DNA of 64,000 nucleotides from Variovorax sp. 770b2 (GCF_900115685.1 NZ_FOXJ01000001.1:1025796-1089795), one strand, 5' to 3'. Shown: positions 43,761-55,191, counted from the stretch's first letter. Notes: generated by a model not told the origin, from the sequence alone. Translations and numbers: made by a program.

Positions 43761-43871
43761 GGGCGCTTGCTAGAGTGCCCCAACGCAGCGAAGCCGGCCG
43801 ACGCAGGGGCACGATTGTTGCTTGGGTTTTGAGATTCCACCCGCCGGTGGCACCGTCCATTCGTTCGCAGC

Positions 43872-44807
43872 ATGAACCTCGACTACTCAACGGACACGGT
43901 CGAACGCAGCCAGCGCTTCGACTACTGGAGCGATGTGGTGCGCAAGCACTTCATACCCGCCGCGAGCCGCGTGCCGGACCGCGAGCATTTCAACGCGCAC
44001 TTCTCCGTCCGTTCGCTCGGCAACCTCACGCTCGCCGAGATGTCCTCGCCGCGCCACTACTGGGAGCGCGACGCGCAGCACCTGCGCAGCGGGCCGAACG
44101 AAGACTTCATGCTGAGCCTCATGGTGTCCGGGCACGGCGTGCTGTCGCAGTCGGGCCGCGAGGTGGTGCAGCGCAACGGCGACATCATTCTCTACGACGC
44201 CGCGCGCCCCTTCACCTTCGATCTCTTGCCCGAGTCGAACCTGCTCGTGCGCATTCCCCGCTTGCAACTGCTCTGCAGGTTTCCCGAGGCCCAGAACCTG
44301 ACGGCCATGCACCTGGCCAACGGCCATCCCATCGCCAGGCTGCTGGGCAGCATGATCCGCGAAGCCGCGGTGCTCGAGTTGTCGGGGCAGGAGGGCATGC
44401 AGGCGAGTCTTGCGAGTTCGCTGCTGGACATGCTCTCGGCGGTGCTGCAGTTCCAGGTCGGATGCACCGACGCCGTGCAGTCCTCGCACAACGTGCTGTT
44501 CCAGAAGACGCGCGACTACATCGCCGCGCACCTGGACGATTGCGAACTCGATGTCGAGCAGATCGCCTCCGCGCAGCACGTGTCCGCCCGCACGCTCGCG
44601 CGCGTGTTCGCCGAGCATGGCACCACGCCGATCCAGTGGCTCTGGAAGCAGCGGCTGGAGGCGAGCCACAGCGCGCTGCGCGAAGGCCGCGTGCGGCAGG
44701 TCACGCAGGCGGCGTTCCAGTACGGCTTCAGCGATCTCTCGCATTTCTGCCGGGTCTTCAAGAAGGCCTATGGCGTGACGCCGCAGACGCTGCTGCGCGG
44801 GCACTGA
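43872..44807 (+). CDS. AraC family transcriptional regulator
   Basis: 311 residues. The N-terminal 190 residues form an AraC-binding-like sensor domain (TVERSQRFDYWSDVV start, GEVVQ-type strand in SGREVVQRNGDIILYDAARPFTFDL). The C-terminal AraC DNA-binding domain has two helix-turn-helix units: DVEQIASAQHVSARTLARVFAEHG and VTQAAFQYGFSDLSHFCRVFKKAYGVTPQTLL. It is immediately upstream of, and co-oriented with, the amidase/ABC cluster (142-nt gap), so it is the best candidate activator of that cluster. The effector is unknown and could be the imported amide. Confidence 0.88.
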   Translation: MNLDYSTDTVERSQRFDYWSDVVRKHFIPAASRVPDREHFNAHFSVRSLGNLTLAEMSSPRHYWERDAQHLRSGPNEDFMLSLMVSGHGVLSQSGREVVQRNGDIILYDAARPFTFDLLPESNLLVRIPRLQLLCRFPEAQNLTAMHLANGHPIARLLGSMIREAAVLELSGQEGMQASLASSLLDMLSAVLQFQVGCTDAVQSSHNVLFQKTRDYIAAHLDDCELDVEQIASAQHVSARTLARVFAEHGTTPIQWLWKQRLEASHSALREGRVRQVTQAAFQYGFSDLSHFCRVFKKAYGVTPQTLLRGH

Positions 44808-44949
44808 GCGCGTCACCACAGCCGGCTTTCCGCCGCGCGCGGGGAGGTTGGCGGTTCCAGCCCATCGCGCTGGCCTTTGCAGCCAAGCCGCGCGCGGCGT
44901 TGCTCCCTATCGTGAAGTCCACCAGCTTCCTTCACGAACGGAGACGACG

Positions 44950-45174
44950 ATGAATGCTTCCCCGCCCGCAGATGCGGTCGATGTCGGTGCGCTCGCCCGC
45001 TGCGCGGCCCTGGACCTGAGCCCCGAGCGCCGCGCCGCGGTCCAGGCGGTGCTGTCCGCCTGGATTCCCGCGGCCAACGAACTGAGCCGCAAGATGAGCG
45101 ATGCGGCCTACCGCCAGCTGATGCCGGTCACCGCCTTCGCGCATGCGCACGAACTGCCCGAGGACGCGGCATGA
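44950..45174 (+). CDS. AtzG-like (DUF4089) small subunit of amidase
   Basis: 74 residues, all helical, with the DUF4089 pattern: LARCAALDLSPERRAAVQAVLSAWIPAANEL. In the cyanuric-acid pathway AtzG is a small partner that stabilises the amidase AtzE (1-carboxybiuret hydrolase); similar pairs occur in oxalurate (hpx) clusters. Here the gene overlaps the amidase start by ATGA (45171-45174), the same coupling seen for atzG-atzE. RBS ACGGAGACG precedes the ATG. Partner role is by family; substrate may differ. Confidence 0.78.
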   Translation: MNASPPADAVDVGALARCAALDLSPERRAAVQAVLSAWIPAANELSRKMSDAAYRQLMPVTAFAHAHELPEDAA

Positions 45175-46583
45175 GCGAACTGCTCGAACTCGGCCTGGCC
45201 GAAGCCGCGCGCCTGGTGCGCGCGCGCAAGGTCTCGCCCGTGGAGCTGGTGGAGGCATCGCTCGCACGCATCCGCGCGCACGACGGCGTGCTCCGGTCGT
45301 TCATCACCGTGTTCGAGGAGCAGGCGATGCAGGTGGCGCGCGCGGCCGAACTGCTCTCGGGCGCGGGCCATGAACTCGGCCCGCTGCAGGGCATTCCGCT
45401 CGCGCTGAAAGACAACGTGGCGGTGCGCGGCAGCCGCACCACGGCGGGCAGCAAGATCCTGGCCGACTGGGTGCCCGAGGCCGACGCCACCGTGACCACG
45501 CGGCTGCGCCAGGCCGGCGCGATCTTCATCGGCAAGACCAACATGCACGAGTTCGCCTGGGGCGGCACCTCGGCCAATCCGCACTACGGCGCGGTGCGCA
45601 ACCCCTGGGACCCGGCGCGTTTTCCGGCCGGCTCCAGCGGCGGCTCGGCGGTGGCGGTGGCGGCGCGTTTCTGCTTCGGCGCGATCGGCACCGACACGGG
45701 CGGCTCGATCCGCCTGCCGTCGGCCATCAACGGCATCGTGGGCCTGCGACCGACCTACGGGCGGGTCAGCAACCACGGCGTGGTCCCGCTCGCGTGGAGC
45801 ATGGACACGGTGGGCCCGATGACGCGCACCGTCGAAGACTGCGCGCTGATGTTCGGCGCCATCGCGGGCTTCGATCCGAAGGACGCGGGCAGCGCGCAAC
45901 GCGCCTGCGACGACTACCTGCAGGACCTGGGCGGCGGCTGCCGCGGCCTGCGCATCGGCATCGTGCCCGGCTACTTCTTCGAGCACCTGCAGGCGCCGGT
46001 GCACGACGCGGTGAAGGAGGCGCTGGCCGGCTTCGTCGACCTGGGCGCCGAGCTGGTCGACATCGACATCCGCAACATCCACGGCAACATCTCCGCGCAG
46101 CTCACCATCGAATCGGCCGAGCCCAGCACCTACCACCAGCGCAACCTTCGGGAGCGCCCCGAAGACTACGGCGACGACGTGCGCACCCTGCTGGAGGTCG
46201 GCGAACTGCTGCTCGCCACGCAGTACCTGCAGGCCCAGCGCTACCGCGCGCTGCTGCGCGCCGAATTCCTGGAGGCCTTCAAGCGGGTGGACGTGTTCGT
46301 CTGCCCGTCGCTGCCCTTCGTCGCCACCCGCATCGGCGAGACGCGCGTGGAGATCGAGCCCGGGCAGGAGGAAGACATGCTCTCCGCGATCATGCAGTTC
46401 ACCGGCGTGGCCAGCCTCACGGGGCTGCCTTCGCTGAACGTGCCCTGCGGGTTCGATCCGGACGGGCTGCCCATCGGCATGCAGATCATCGGCCGGCCCT
46501 TCGCCGAGGCCACGCTGCTGCGCGTGGGCCATGCCTTCCAGCAGGCCACGCACTTCCACAAGCGCGCGCCCGTGCTGCGCTGA
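45171..46583 (+). CDS. AtzE-like amidase (amidase signature family)
   Basis: 470 residues. The Ser-Ser-Lys triad is visible: K80 in PLALKDNV, cis-Ser155 in FPAGSSGGSA, nucleophile S179 in GTDTGGSIRLPSA. Length and pairing with a DUF4089 partner place it with AtzE-type hydrolases that cleave ureido or amide bonds with release of ammonia. 1-carboxybiuret or oxalurate are the known substrates of relatives; neither cyanuric acid hydrolase nor uric acid genes are in the window, so the real substrate is open. It could also act on N-carbamoyl or other small amides delivered by the ABC importer encoded downstream. Confidence 0.85.
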   Translation: MSELLELGLAEAARLVRARKVSPVELVEASLARIRAHDGVLRSFITVFEEQAMQVARAAELLSGAGHELGPLQGIPLALKDNVAVRGSRTTAGSKILADWVPEADATVTTRLRQAGAIFIGKTNMHEFAWGGTSANPHYGAVRNPWDPARFPAGSSGGSAVAVAARFCFGAIGTDTGGSIRLPSAINGIVGLRPTYGRVSNHGVVPLAWSMDTVGPMTRTVEDCALMFGAIAGFDPKDAGSAQRACDDYLQDLGGGCRGLRIGIVPGYFFEHLQAPVHDAVKEALAGFVDLGAELVDIDIRNIHGNISAQLTIESAEPSTYHQRNLRERPEDYGDDVRTLLEVGELLLATQYLQAQRYRALLRAEFLEAFKRVDVFVCPSLPFVATRIGETRVEIEPGQEEDMLSAIMQFTGVASLTGLPSLNVPCGFDPDGLPIGMQIIGRPFAEATLLRVGHAFQQATHFHKRAPVLR

Positions 46584-46725
46584 AAAAAGCGTTGCTGGCC
46601 GCTCCAGCACATCGAGATGGCGCTGCGAGCCAAGCGTTCGCGGCGGCCCTTCGATACCTTCGATGGGCAGCTTCAGACAAGCCTGTTCCTCGCCCTGATC
46701 CACAACGAAACGGAGTCTCCCAGCC

Positions 46726-48126
<1,401 letters not shown>

Positions 48127-48174
48127 GCCGCCGCCACTTCCTTTTCTTTTTTCTCCCCCTGAAAGCACATCACC

Positions 48175-49407
48175 ATGAAACTACGTCACGCGCTTTTCTC
48201 CCTGGGCTGCACGATGGTGCTGGCCACCGCTGCGGCCGCTGCCATGGCCGCCGAGCCGCTGAAGATCGGCTTGATGGAAGACGTCTCGGGCGACCTCGCC
48301 GTGCTGGGCAAGCCCAAGCTCGATGGCTCGCAACTGGCGGTGGAAGAGATCAACAAGGCCGGCGGCATCCTGGGCCGGCAGATCGAGCTCATCCACCTGG
48401 ACCCGCAGGGCGACAACGCGCGCTACCAGGAGTTCACGCGGCGCCTCTTGAGCAAGGACAAGGTGGACGTGCTGATCGGCGGCATCACCTCGGCCTCGCG
48501 TGAAGCCATTCGCCCGATCGTCGACCGCACGCAGACGCCGTACTTCTATACCAACCAGTACGAAGGCGGCGTGTGCGATGCCAACATGATCAGCATGGGC
48601 GCGGTGCCCGAGCAGCAGTTCTCCACGCTCATTCCCTACATGGTCGAGAAGTTCGGCAAGAAGGTCTACGTGGTCGCGGCCGACTACAACTTCGGCCAGA
48701 TCTCCGCCGAGTGGAACCGCACGATCCTGAAAGACGTGGGCGGCACGGTGGTCGGCGAGGAATTCATTCCGCTGGGCGTCTCGCAGTTCGCGCAGACCAT
48801 CCAGAACATCCAGAAGGCCAAGCCCGACTGGCTCCTGATGCTCAACGTGGGCGCCGCGCAGGACTCGTTCTTCGAGCAGGCCGCGGCCGCCAAGCTGAAC
48901 CTGCCGATGGGCTCGTCGGTGAAGGTCATGCTGGGCTTCGAGCACAAGCGCTTCGCGCCGCCCGCGCTCAACCGCATGCACGCCACGGCCAACTGGTTCG
49001 AGGAAATCGACACGCCCGCGGCCAACGAGTTCAAGAAGCGCTGGCACGCCAAGTTCCCGGATGAGCCCTACATCAACGACATGGGCTACAACGCCTACAA
49101 CGCGCTCTACATGTACAAGACGATGGCCGAGAAGGCCAAGTCGACCAAGCTGGCGGACCTGCGCAAGGTGATCGCCTCGGGCGAGGCCTGCATCGAGGCG
49201 GCCGAAGGCAAGGTCTGCATCGACCCCAAGAGCCAGCACGCCTCGCACGAGATGCGCCTGATCGCGGTGGACGAGAAGCACAACGTGAAGGTGCTCAAGG
49301 ACTACGGAACGATCCAGCCGTACTGGCTCGGCAAGATCGGCTGCGACCTCACCAAGAAGAACGACCGCAAGCAGTACACGCCGTCGGACCTGCCCAAGAA
49401 GCTCTGA
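48175..49407 (+). CDS. urea/short-chain amide ABC transporter substrate-binding protein (UrtA/FmdD-like)
   Basis: 410 residues, signal peptide about 25 residues (LATAAAAAMAA). The mature protein is a type I periplasmic receptor of the urea/amide branch: IGLMEDVSGDLAVLGKPKLDGSQLAVEEINKAGGILGRQIEL, then YFYTNQYEGGVCDANMI and VVAADYNFGQISAEWNR. This group includes UrtA, AmiC and FmdD, which bind urea or formamide/acetamide. An acetamidase/formamidase gene at the end of the operon supports an amide ligand. Binding residues cannot be fixed from sequence by eye. Confidence 0.86.
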   Translation: MKLRHALFSLGCTMVLATAAAAAMAAEPLKIGLMEDVSGDLAVLGKPKLDGSQLAVEEINKAGGILGRQIELIHLDPQGDNARYQEFTRRLLSKDKVDVLIGGITSASREAIRPIVDRTQTPYFYTNQYEGGVCDANMISMGAVPEQQFSTLIPYMVEKFGKKVYVVAADYNFGQISAEWNRTILKDVGGTVVGEEFIPLGVSQFAQTIQNIQKAKPDWLLMLNVGAAQDSFFEQAAAAKLNLPMGSSVKVMLGFEHKRFAPPALNRMHATANWFEEIDTPAANEFKKRWHAKFPDEPYINDMGYNAYNALYMYKTMAEKAKSTKLADLRKVIASGEACIEAAEGKVCIDPKSQHASHEMRLIAVDEKHNVKVLKDYGTIQPYWLGKIGCDLTKKNDRKQYTPSDLPKKL

Positions 49408-49441
49408 CCCATCCGATCGACCGGTCCAGCAGGGAGCAGCG

Positions 49442-50308
49442 GTGTTCGCCGAAATCTTCTCGTTCTTCTACCAGTTCGCCGACGTGTTCGCGTTCCTCAT
49501 CCTCTCGGCGGCCGGCCTGGCCATCGTGTTCGGGATGATGGGCGTGATCAACATGGCGCATGGCGAATTCATCATGTGCGGCGCCTACGTCACCGTGGGC
49601 CTGGTGCACGCGGGCTTTCCGCTGCCGCTCGCGCAACTGTGCGGCACGCTCGCCGCGGGGCTGATCGGCGTGGCCGTGGAGTGGAGCCTGGTGCGCAAGC
49701 TCTACAAGCGGCCGCTCGATTCGCTGCTGGCCACCTGGGGCCTGAGCCTCATCGTGACGCAGGGCATGCTGCTGGTCTTCGGCTCCACGCTCACCGGCGT
49801 GGGCACGCCCGAGGGCAGCTTCGTGGTGGGCGACTACACCTTCTCGGTCTACCGCATGGTGCTGTTCGCAGCGGCCGTGGCGGTGCTGGGCGGCATCTAC
49901 TTCATCTTCATGCGCACCCGCTTCGGCGTGCATGCGCGCGCCACGATGCAGAACGCCTCGATCGCGCAGGCCACCGGCGTGCGCGTGGGCCGGGTGTATG
50001 CGCTGAGCTTCGGCATCGGCGCGGCGCTGGCGGGCCTGTGCGGGGCGCTCTATGCGCCCACCATGACGCTGATACCGACGATGGGCGCGGCCTTCCTGGT
50101 CGAGGCTTTCGTCACGGTGGTGGTGGGCGGCGCCAACGTGCTGCTGGGCACCGCGCCCGCCGGCATTTTGCTCGCGGTGATCCGCACCGGCCTCAATGGC
50201 TGGGGCGGGCAGATCGTGGGGCAGATCGGCATGCTGCTGGCCGTGATCGTGGTGATCCGCATCCTGCCCGAAGGGGTGTCCGGATGGCTGGCCCGCAAGA
50301 CGCGCTGA
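49442..50308 (+). CDS. ABC transporter permease, LivH/UrtB/FmdE-like
   Basis: 288 residues starting at GTG 49442 with GGGAGCAGC just upstream. About eight membrane helices, with the LivH pattern ALxGLGLAIVFGMMGVINMAHGE as LSAAGLAIVFGMMGVINMAHGEF, and the cytoplasmic loop FGVHARATMQNASIAQATGVRVGRVYALSFGIGAALAG. One of two channel subunits of the branched-chain-amino-acid-type (HAAT) importer for the cluster. UrtB proteins often carry a long periplasmic insertion; this protein is short, closer to LivH/FmdE. Confidence 0.9.
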   Translation: MFAEIFSFFYQFADVFAFLILSAAGLAIVFGMMGVINMAHGEFIMCGAYVTVGLVHAGFPLPLAQLCGTLAAGLIGVAVEWSLVRKLYKRPLDSLLATWGLSLIVTQGMLLVFGSTLTGVGTPEGSFVVGDYTFSVYRMVLFAAAVAVLGGIYFIFMRTRFGVHARATMQNASIAQATGVRVGRVYALSFGIGAALAGLCGALYAPTMTLIPTMGAAFLVEAFVTVVVGGANVLLGTAPAGILLAVIRTGLNGWGGQIVGQIGMLLAVIVVIRILPEGVSGWLARKTR

Positions 50309-50328
50309 ACCTGCACGGAGTCACACGA

Positions 50329-51426
50329 ATGTTCCAACTCATCAACGGACCGCAGACGCTGGGTGCCACCCGCGTCTTCTGGCTTCCCTTCATCGCGGTG
50401 CTCGCGGCGGTGCTGTTGTACCCGGCCTTCGCCGACGGCTACGACGTGGGCAACATGGCCTACCTGCTGACCTGGGTGTTCATGGCCATGGGCCTGTGCG
50501 TGGTCTGGGGCTACGGCGGCATGCTGTCGTTCGGCCAGACCTTCTTCTTCGGCATCGCGGGCTACGGCTATGGCGTGGCTGCGGTCAACCTCGGCGGCGA
50601 CGCGGGCACCACCTTCCTCGCGCTGGCGATCGCGCTGTGCCTGGCGGCGGCGGCCGCGGCGGTGCTGGGCTACTTCATGATCTGGGGGCGCGTGGGCGGC
50701 GTATTCTTCGGCATCGTCACGCTCTCGGCCACGCTGGTGCTGGCCTTCTTCCTAGGGCAGACGGCCGGGCCCGAATGGCACATCGGCAGCGCGCGGCTGA
50801 ACGGCTTCAACGGCATGAAGGACATGGCGCCGCTGAACATCCCGTGGTCCGGCGACGATCCGTTGGTGTTCGACGGCATCGCGCTGTACTACCTGGTGGT
50901 GGCGCTGATCCTCGTGGTGTACCTGGGCCTTCGCATGATGCTGAACTCGCGCTTCGGCAACGTGATCGTCGCCGTGCGCGAAGACCCGCAGCGCGCCGAG
51001 CTGCTGGGCTACGACGTGCGCAAATACCAGCTCGCCACCTTCGTGATCGGCTCCACGTTGGCGGGCCTGAGCGGCGTGCTCTACACCTCGTGGGGCCAGT
51101 TCATCACGCCGGCCAGCGTGGGGCTGCCGGCCGCGGCGATGCCGATCGTGTGGGTCGCGTTCTCGGGGCGGGGCGACATCACCGCCACGCTGGTGGGTTC
51201 GTTCCTGGTGCTCTGGGCCTTCCAGACGATCACGGTCTACAGCCAGCAGGCGGCGCTGCTGTTGATGGGCGCGATGCTGCTGTGCACGGTGATGGTGGCG
51301 CCGCAGGGCTTCGTGATCGGCGTGGTGCAGGCGGTGCGGCGGCTGTTCGTGCGCCGCCGTCCGAAGGAGTCCACGGTGTCCGCCGTGCCCACCGTGCCCA
51401 CCTCCCAAGAGGAGGCCCGCGCATGA
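50329..51426 (+). CDS. ABC transporter permease, LivM/UrtC/FmdF-like
   Basis: 365 residues, about nine membrane helices, with the LivM pattern WVFMAMGLCVVWGYGGMLSFGQTFFFGIAGYGYG and the coupling loop SRFGNVIVAVREDPQRAELLGYDVRKYQLATFVIGSTLAGLSGVLY. The C-terminus is a hydrophilic Arg/Pro/Thr tail. Second channel subunit. ATG at 50329 is 20 nt after the partner's stop. The stop overlaps the ATPase start by ATGA (51423-51426). Confidence 0.9.
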   Translation: MFQLINGPQTLGATRVFWLPFIAVLAAVLLYPAFADGYDVGNMAYLLTWVFMAMGLCVVWGYGGMLSFGQTFFFGIAGYGYGVAAVNLGGDAGTTFLALAIALCLAAAAAAVLGYFMIWGRVGGVFFGIVTLSATLVLAFFLGQTAGPEWHIGSARLNGFNGMKDMAPLNIPWSGDDPLVFDGIALYYLVVALILVVYLGLRMMLNSRFGNVIVAVREDPQRAELLGYDVRKYQLATFVIGSTLAGLSGVLYTSWGQFITPASVGLPAAAMPIVWVAFSGRGDITATLVGSFLVLWAFQTITVYSQQAALLLMGAMLLCTVMVAPQGFVIGVVQAVRRLFVRRRPKESTVSAVPTVPTSQEEARA

Positions 51427-52145
51427 ACGCCTTGCTCGAAACGCGGGCGCTCTCCAAGCGCTTCGGCGGCCACGCGGCGGTGTCGGAGGTCGACCTGTCG
51501 GTGCGCCAGGGCGAGATCCATTGCCTCATCGGGCCCAACGGCGCGGGCAAGAGCACGCTGTTCAAGCTCATCGTGGGCACGCACGAGGCCTCGGAGGGAA
51601 GCATCGCGTTCCAGGGGCGCGACGTGACGCGCGAGCGTCCGTTCCGGCGCGTGCAGCAGGGCATGAGCATCAAGATGCAGGCGCCCAGCGTGTTCAAGGA
51701 GCTCCCGGTGCGGCAGAACATCCACATCGCGCTGCAGCACCACACGCGCCTGGCGGACCTCAAGCGCGAGGAAGACCGGCTGCTCGAATTGCTGGATCTC
51801 GCGCAGGACGCCGGCAAGCTCGCCGGTGAACTCGCCCACGGCCAGCAGCAGTGGCTGGAGATCGGCATGGCACTCGCGCTCAAGCCGGTGCTGCTGCTCA
51901 TGGACGAGCCCACGGCGGGACTCTCGCCCGAGGAAACCTTCAAGACCGGCGAGCTGATCCAGAAGCTCAACGCGGAGGGCATGACGGTGCTGGTGGTCGA
52001 GCACGACATGGCCTTCATCCGCCAGATCGCGCAGCGCGTGACGGTGCTGCACTTCGGCAAGGTGTTTGCCGAAGGCTCGATCGGCGAAATCATCGCGGAC
52101 CCGCGCGTGGCCGAGATCTACCTGGGGAAGACGCATGAGCACTGA
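51423..52145 (+). CDS. ABC transporter ATP-binding protein, LivG/UrtD-like
   Basis: 240 residues. Walker A GPNGAGKST near 37-45, Q-loop SIKMQAPSVFKELPVRQNI, Walker B LLLMDEPTAGLSPEE. The signature is LAHGQQQWLEIGMAL in place of LSGGQ, the variant found in UrtD-type urea transporter ATPases, which strengthens assignment to the urea/amide branch. Overlaps the second permease by 4 nt and the next ATPase by 11 nt (52135-52145). Confidence 0.9.
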   Translation: MNALLETRALSKRFGGHAAVSEVDLSVRQGEIHCLIGPNGAGKSTLFKLIVGTHEASEGSIAFQGRDVTRERPFRRVQQGMSIKMQAPSVFKELPVRQNIHIALQHHTRLADLKREEDRLLELLDLAQDAGKLAGELAHGQQQWLEIGMALALKPVLLLMDEPTAGLSPEETFKTGELIQKLNAEGMTVLVVEHDMAFIRQIAQRVTVLHFGKVFAEGSIGEIIADPRVAEIYLGKTHEH

Positions 52146-52845
52146 GACGATCCTCGAACTTCAAGGGCTGCAGGCCAGCTATGGCGCGACGCCCATCCTG
52201 CAGGGCGTGGACATGAAGGTGCGCAAGGGTGAGATCGTGAGCCTCATCGGCCGCAACGGCGTCGGCAAGACGACCACCATGCGCTGCCTGATGGGCCTTT
52301 TGCGCACGCGCGGGGGCAGCGTGCGGCTGCAGGGGCAGGACATCGCGGCGCTGTCGAGCGATGCGCGCGCGCGCCTGGGCATCGGCTACGTGCCGCAAGG
52401 GCGCGAGGTGTTCGCGCGCATGACGGTGGCCGAGAACCTGATGGTGGGCGAGCTGGTCGGCGGTCCGCGCGGCAAGAAGCAGCCCGACTTGGTCTACCAG
52501 TATTTCCCGCGCCTGGCGGAGCGCCGCAACCAGCAGGCCGGCACCATGTCGGGCGGCGAGCAGCAGCAGCTGGCCATCGGCCGCGCGCTGGTGGGGAACC
52601 CCGCGCTGATGCTGCTGGACGAGCCCTCGGAGGGCATTCAGCCCTCGATCGTGCAGCTGATCTGCGACGTGCTCCGCGCGATACGGCGCGACCTGGGCAC
52701 CACCATTCTTTTCGTGGAGCAGAACCTGGACACGATCCTGGACGTGGGCGAGCGCGCCTACGTCATGGAGAAGGGCCGCATCGTCGGGCGCATCGAGCCC
52801 GGCCAGATGAACGCGCAGGCGGTGCGCGCGCACCTGATGCTCTGA
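52135..52845 (+). CDS. ABC transporter ATP-binding protein, LivF/UrtE-like
   Basis: 236 residues. Walker A GRNGVGKTT, Q-loop YVPQGREVFARMTVAENLMVG (PQGR is the LivF/UrtE hallmark), signature MSGGEQQQLAIGRAL, Walker B LMLLDEPSEGIQPSIV and switch VEQNLDTILDVGERAYVMEKG. It is the second ATPase of the importer. Its start lies inside the end of the preceding gene, so the pair is coupled. The DEPSEGIQPSIV form is shared by UrtE. Confidence 0.92.
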   Translation: MSTETILELQGLQASYGATPILQGVDMKVRKGEIVSLIGRNGVGKTTTMRCLMGLLRTRGGSVRLQGQDIAALSSDARARLGIGYVPQGREVFARMTVAENLMVGELVGGPRGKKQPDLVYQYFPRLAERRNQQAGTMSGGEQQQLAIGRALVGNPALMLLDEPSEGIQPSIVQLICDVLRAIRRDLGTTILFVEQNLDTILDVGERAYVMEKGRIVGRIEPGQMNAQAVRAHLML

Positions 52846-52871
52846 ACAAAACCGATCAAGGAGAACACCCG

Positions 52872-53861
52872 ATGAACTGGCTCGACCAATCGATCATGCA
52901 CACGCGAGGCCTCGGCCGTGGGCGCAGCGTGGACACGCACGAACTCACCGAAGCGAAGCAGGGCAAGTTCCACTTCACCATCGGTCCCTACACCGAGCCC
53001 GTGATGACGGTGAAGCCCGGCGACCGCATCGTGGTGGAGACGCGCGACGCCTTCGACGGCAAGGTCAAGACCGAGCAGGACCTGCCCTCCAAGGTGCTGA
53101 CCATGCCCTTCGTGAATCCGCAGAACGGGCCGATCATGATCGAGGGCGCCGAGCCCGGCGACACGATCGCGGTGCACATCGAATCGATGGCGCCGCGCGG
53201 GCCCAATCCGCGCGGCACCTGCTGCATGATTCCGGACTTCGGCGCGCTCAGCGGCACGGCCTTCACCGCGCTGCTGAACCAGCCGCTGCCCGAGACGGTG
53301 CGCAAGATCGACGTGGATGAAGAGGGCGTCTATTGGAGCAAGCGCGTCACCTTGCCTTACAAGCCGCACATCGGCACGCTGAGCTGCTCGCCCGAGATCG
53401 ACTCGATCAACAGCCTCACGCCCGACCAGCACGGCGGCAACATGGACCTGCCCGACATGGGGCCCGGCAGCATCACCTACCTGCCGGTGCGCACGCAAGG
53501 CGGGCGCCTGTTCATCGGCGATGCGCACGCCTGCCAGGGCGACGGCGAGGTGTGCGGCACGGCGGTGGAGTACCCGAGCCTCACGACCATCCGCGTCGAT
53601 CTCATCAAGGGCTGGAAGCTCGAATGGCCGCGGCTGGAGACCCAGGACATGATCATGGCGATCGGCAGCGCGCGGCCGCTGGAGGACGCGACCCGCATCG
53701 CCTACAAGGAACTCATCCTCTGGATGGAGGCGGAGTACGGCTATGACCGCTGGGACGCCTACATGATGCTGAGCCAGTGCGGCAAAGTGCGGCTCGGGAA
53801 TTTCGTGGACCCGAAGTACACGGTGGGCGCAGGAATCTCGAAGCAGTACCTGGCGCCCTGA
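52872..53861 (+). CDS. acetamidase/formamidase family hydrolase
   Basis: 329 residues. It carries the family pattern VKPGDRIVVETRDAFDG, GAEPGDTIAVHIESM, then TLSCSPEIDSINSLTPDQHGGNMDLPDMGPGSITYLPVRTQGGRLFIGDAHACQGDGEVCGTAVEYPSLTT in pieces typical for FmdA/AmdA (GGN-D and GD-H-xQGDGE). These metal-dependent enzymes hydrolyse formamide or acetamide to the acid and ammonia. It is 26 nt downstream of the LivF-like gene with GGAGAACACC before the ATG, so it is the last gene of the operon. It could complete nitrogen release from the imported compound. Confidence 0.88.
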   Translation: MNWLDQSIMHTRGLGRGRSVDTHELTEAKQGKFHFTIGPYTEPVMTVKPGDRIVVETRDAFDGKVKTEQDLPSKVLTMPFVNPQNGPIMIEGAEPGDTIAVHIESMAPRGPNPRGTCCMIPDFGALSGTAFTALLNQPLPETVRKIDVDEEGVYWSKRVTLPYKPHIGTLSCSPEIDSINSLTPDQHGGNMDLPDMGPGSITYLPVRTQGGRLFIGDAHACQGDGEVCGTAVEYPSLTTIRVDLIKGWKLEWPRLETQDMIMAIGSARPLEDATRIAYKELILWMEAEYGYDRWDAYMMLSQCGKVRLGNFVDPKYTVGAGISKQYLAP

Positions 53862-53865
53862 GCCG

Positions 53866-55191
53866 CTAGATCGCGCCGTCGAACATCATCACGTCGACCT
53901 CTTCGCCCGCGGCGACGTGGCCCTGGTCGTGATGCAGCACCACGAGCCCGTTGGCCTCGACCATCGAACTCAGCACGCCCGAGCCCTGGTTGGTGGCGAC
54001 GCAGACCTCGGGCAACGAACCCGCCACGGCCTTGACGAACCCACGCTGGTATTCGGTGCGCCCGGGCTTCTTGCGGATGGGGCCGGCGCTGCGTGCGCGC
54101 AGCAGCGGCGGCGGCGCCGAGGCCGCGTCGTGGCAACCCATCATGCGCAGCAGCGCGGGCCGCACGAAGGCGAGGAAGGTGACCATCACGGCCACCGGAT
54201 TGCCGGGCAGGCCGAACAGCACGGCGGGGCCCGCGGCTTCGCCACTATCGCGCGGAATCAGGCCCACGGCCAGCGGACGGCCGGGGCGCATCGCGACATG
54301 CCAGAAGGCCATCTCGCCGACCTGCTGCATCACGTCGCGCGTGTGGTCGGCCGCGCCGACGCTCACGCCACCGCTGGTGACGATCGCGTCGGCTTCGCGC
54401 GCGGCGCGTTGCAGCGTCGCCGCCAGCGTGGCGGGGTCGTCGTGCACGAGGCCCAGGTCGATCACCTCGCAGCCCAGGCGCGCGAGCAGGCCGAACACGG
54501 TGTAGCGGTTGGAGTCGTACACCGCGCCTTCGCGCGGCGGCTCGCCGATGCACAGGATCTCGTCGCCGGTCGAGAAGTACGCAACGCGCAATTTCCGAAG
54601 CGCCGGCACGCCCGGCAGCCCGAGGCTCGCGACCATGCCGAGGGCGGCCGGTGAGAGCCGCTCGCCGCGCCTGAGGGCCGGCTGGCCTTTCATCAAATCT
54701 TCGCCCGCGAAGCGGCGGTTGTCGCCGCGGCGCAGCACGCGGTCGGGAAAGCGCACGACGTCGCCTTCGACCTGGCAGAACTCCTGCGGGATCACGGTGT
54801 CCAGGCCGGCCGGCATCATCGCGCCGGTCATGATGCGCACCGCATCGCCCGGGGCCAGCGCGCCGCGCCAGGCCGCGCCGGCGAGCGCGGTGCCCACCAC
54901 GCGCAGCTGGATGGAGTGGTCGGCGGGGGCGTCGGTTGGAAGGATCGCGCCATCGAATGCGTAGCCGTCCATCGCCGAGTTGTCGTGGGGCGGCACGCTC
55001 ACCGGCGAGACGATGTCTTCGGCCAGCACGCGGCCGAGCGCGTCGCGCAGCGACACGCTCTCGCGCTCAGTGACGACAAGGGGCGCGACCAGCCGGGCCA
55101 GGAAGGCCTGGACGGCATCGACGCTCAGTGCGTCGGTGTCATGGCCCGGGAGGGCGGCGGCGATGTCGGCGAGGCTGCTCATCGGGCTCAT
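53866..55191 (-). CDS. moeA: molybdopterin molybdenumtransferase MoeA
   Basis: 441 residues. Domain order is that of MoeA: N-terminal [63 protein letters not shown], the MogA-like fold with [38 protein letters not shown] and [16 protein letters not shown]-terminal domain IV follows. It inserts molybdate into adenylylated molybdopterin. The start at 55191 overlaps the mobA stop (ATGA). It is the third gene of moaA-mobA-moeA. The convergent formamidase stop is only 4 nt away. Confidence 0.95.
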   Translation of the reverse strand: MSPMSSLADIAAALPGHDTDALSVDAVQAFLARLVAPLVVTERESVSLRDALGRVLAEDIVSPVSVPPHDNSAMDGYAFDGAILPTDAPADHSIQLRVVGTALAGAAWRGALAPGDAVRIMTGAMMPAGLDTVIPQEFCQVEGDVVRFPDRVLRRGDNRRFAGEDLMKGQPALRRGERLSPAALGMVASLGLPGVPALRKLRVAYFSTGDEILCIGEPPREGAVYDSNRYTVFGLLARLGCEVIDLGLVHDDPATLAATLQRAAREADAIVTSGGVSVGAADHTRDVMQQVGEMAFWHVAMRPGRPLAVGLIPRDSGEAAGPAVLFGLPGNPVAVMVTFLAFVRPALLRMMGCHDAASAPPPLLRARSAGPIRKKPGRTEYQRGFVKAVAGSLPEVCVATNQGSGVLSSMVEANGLVVLHHDQGHVAAGEEVDVMMFDGAI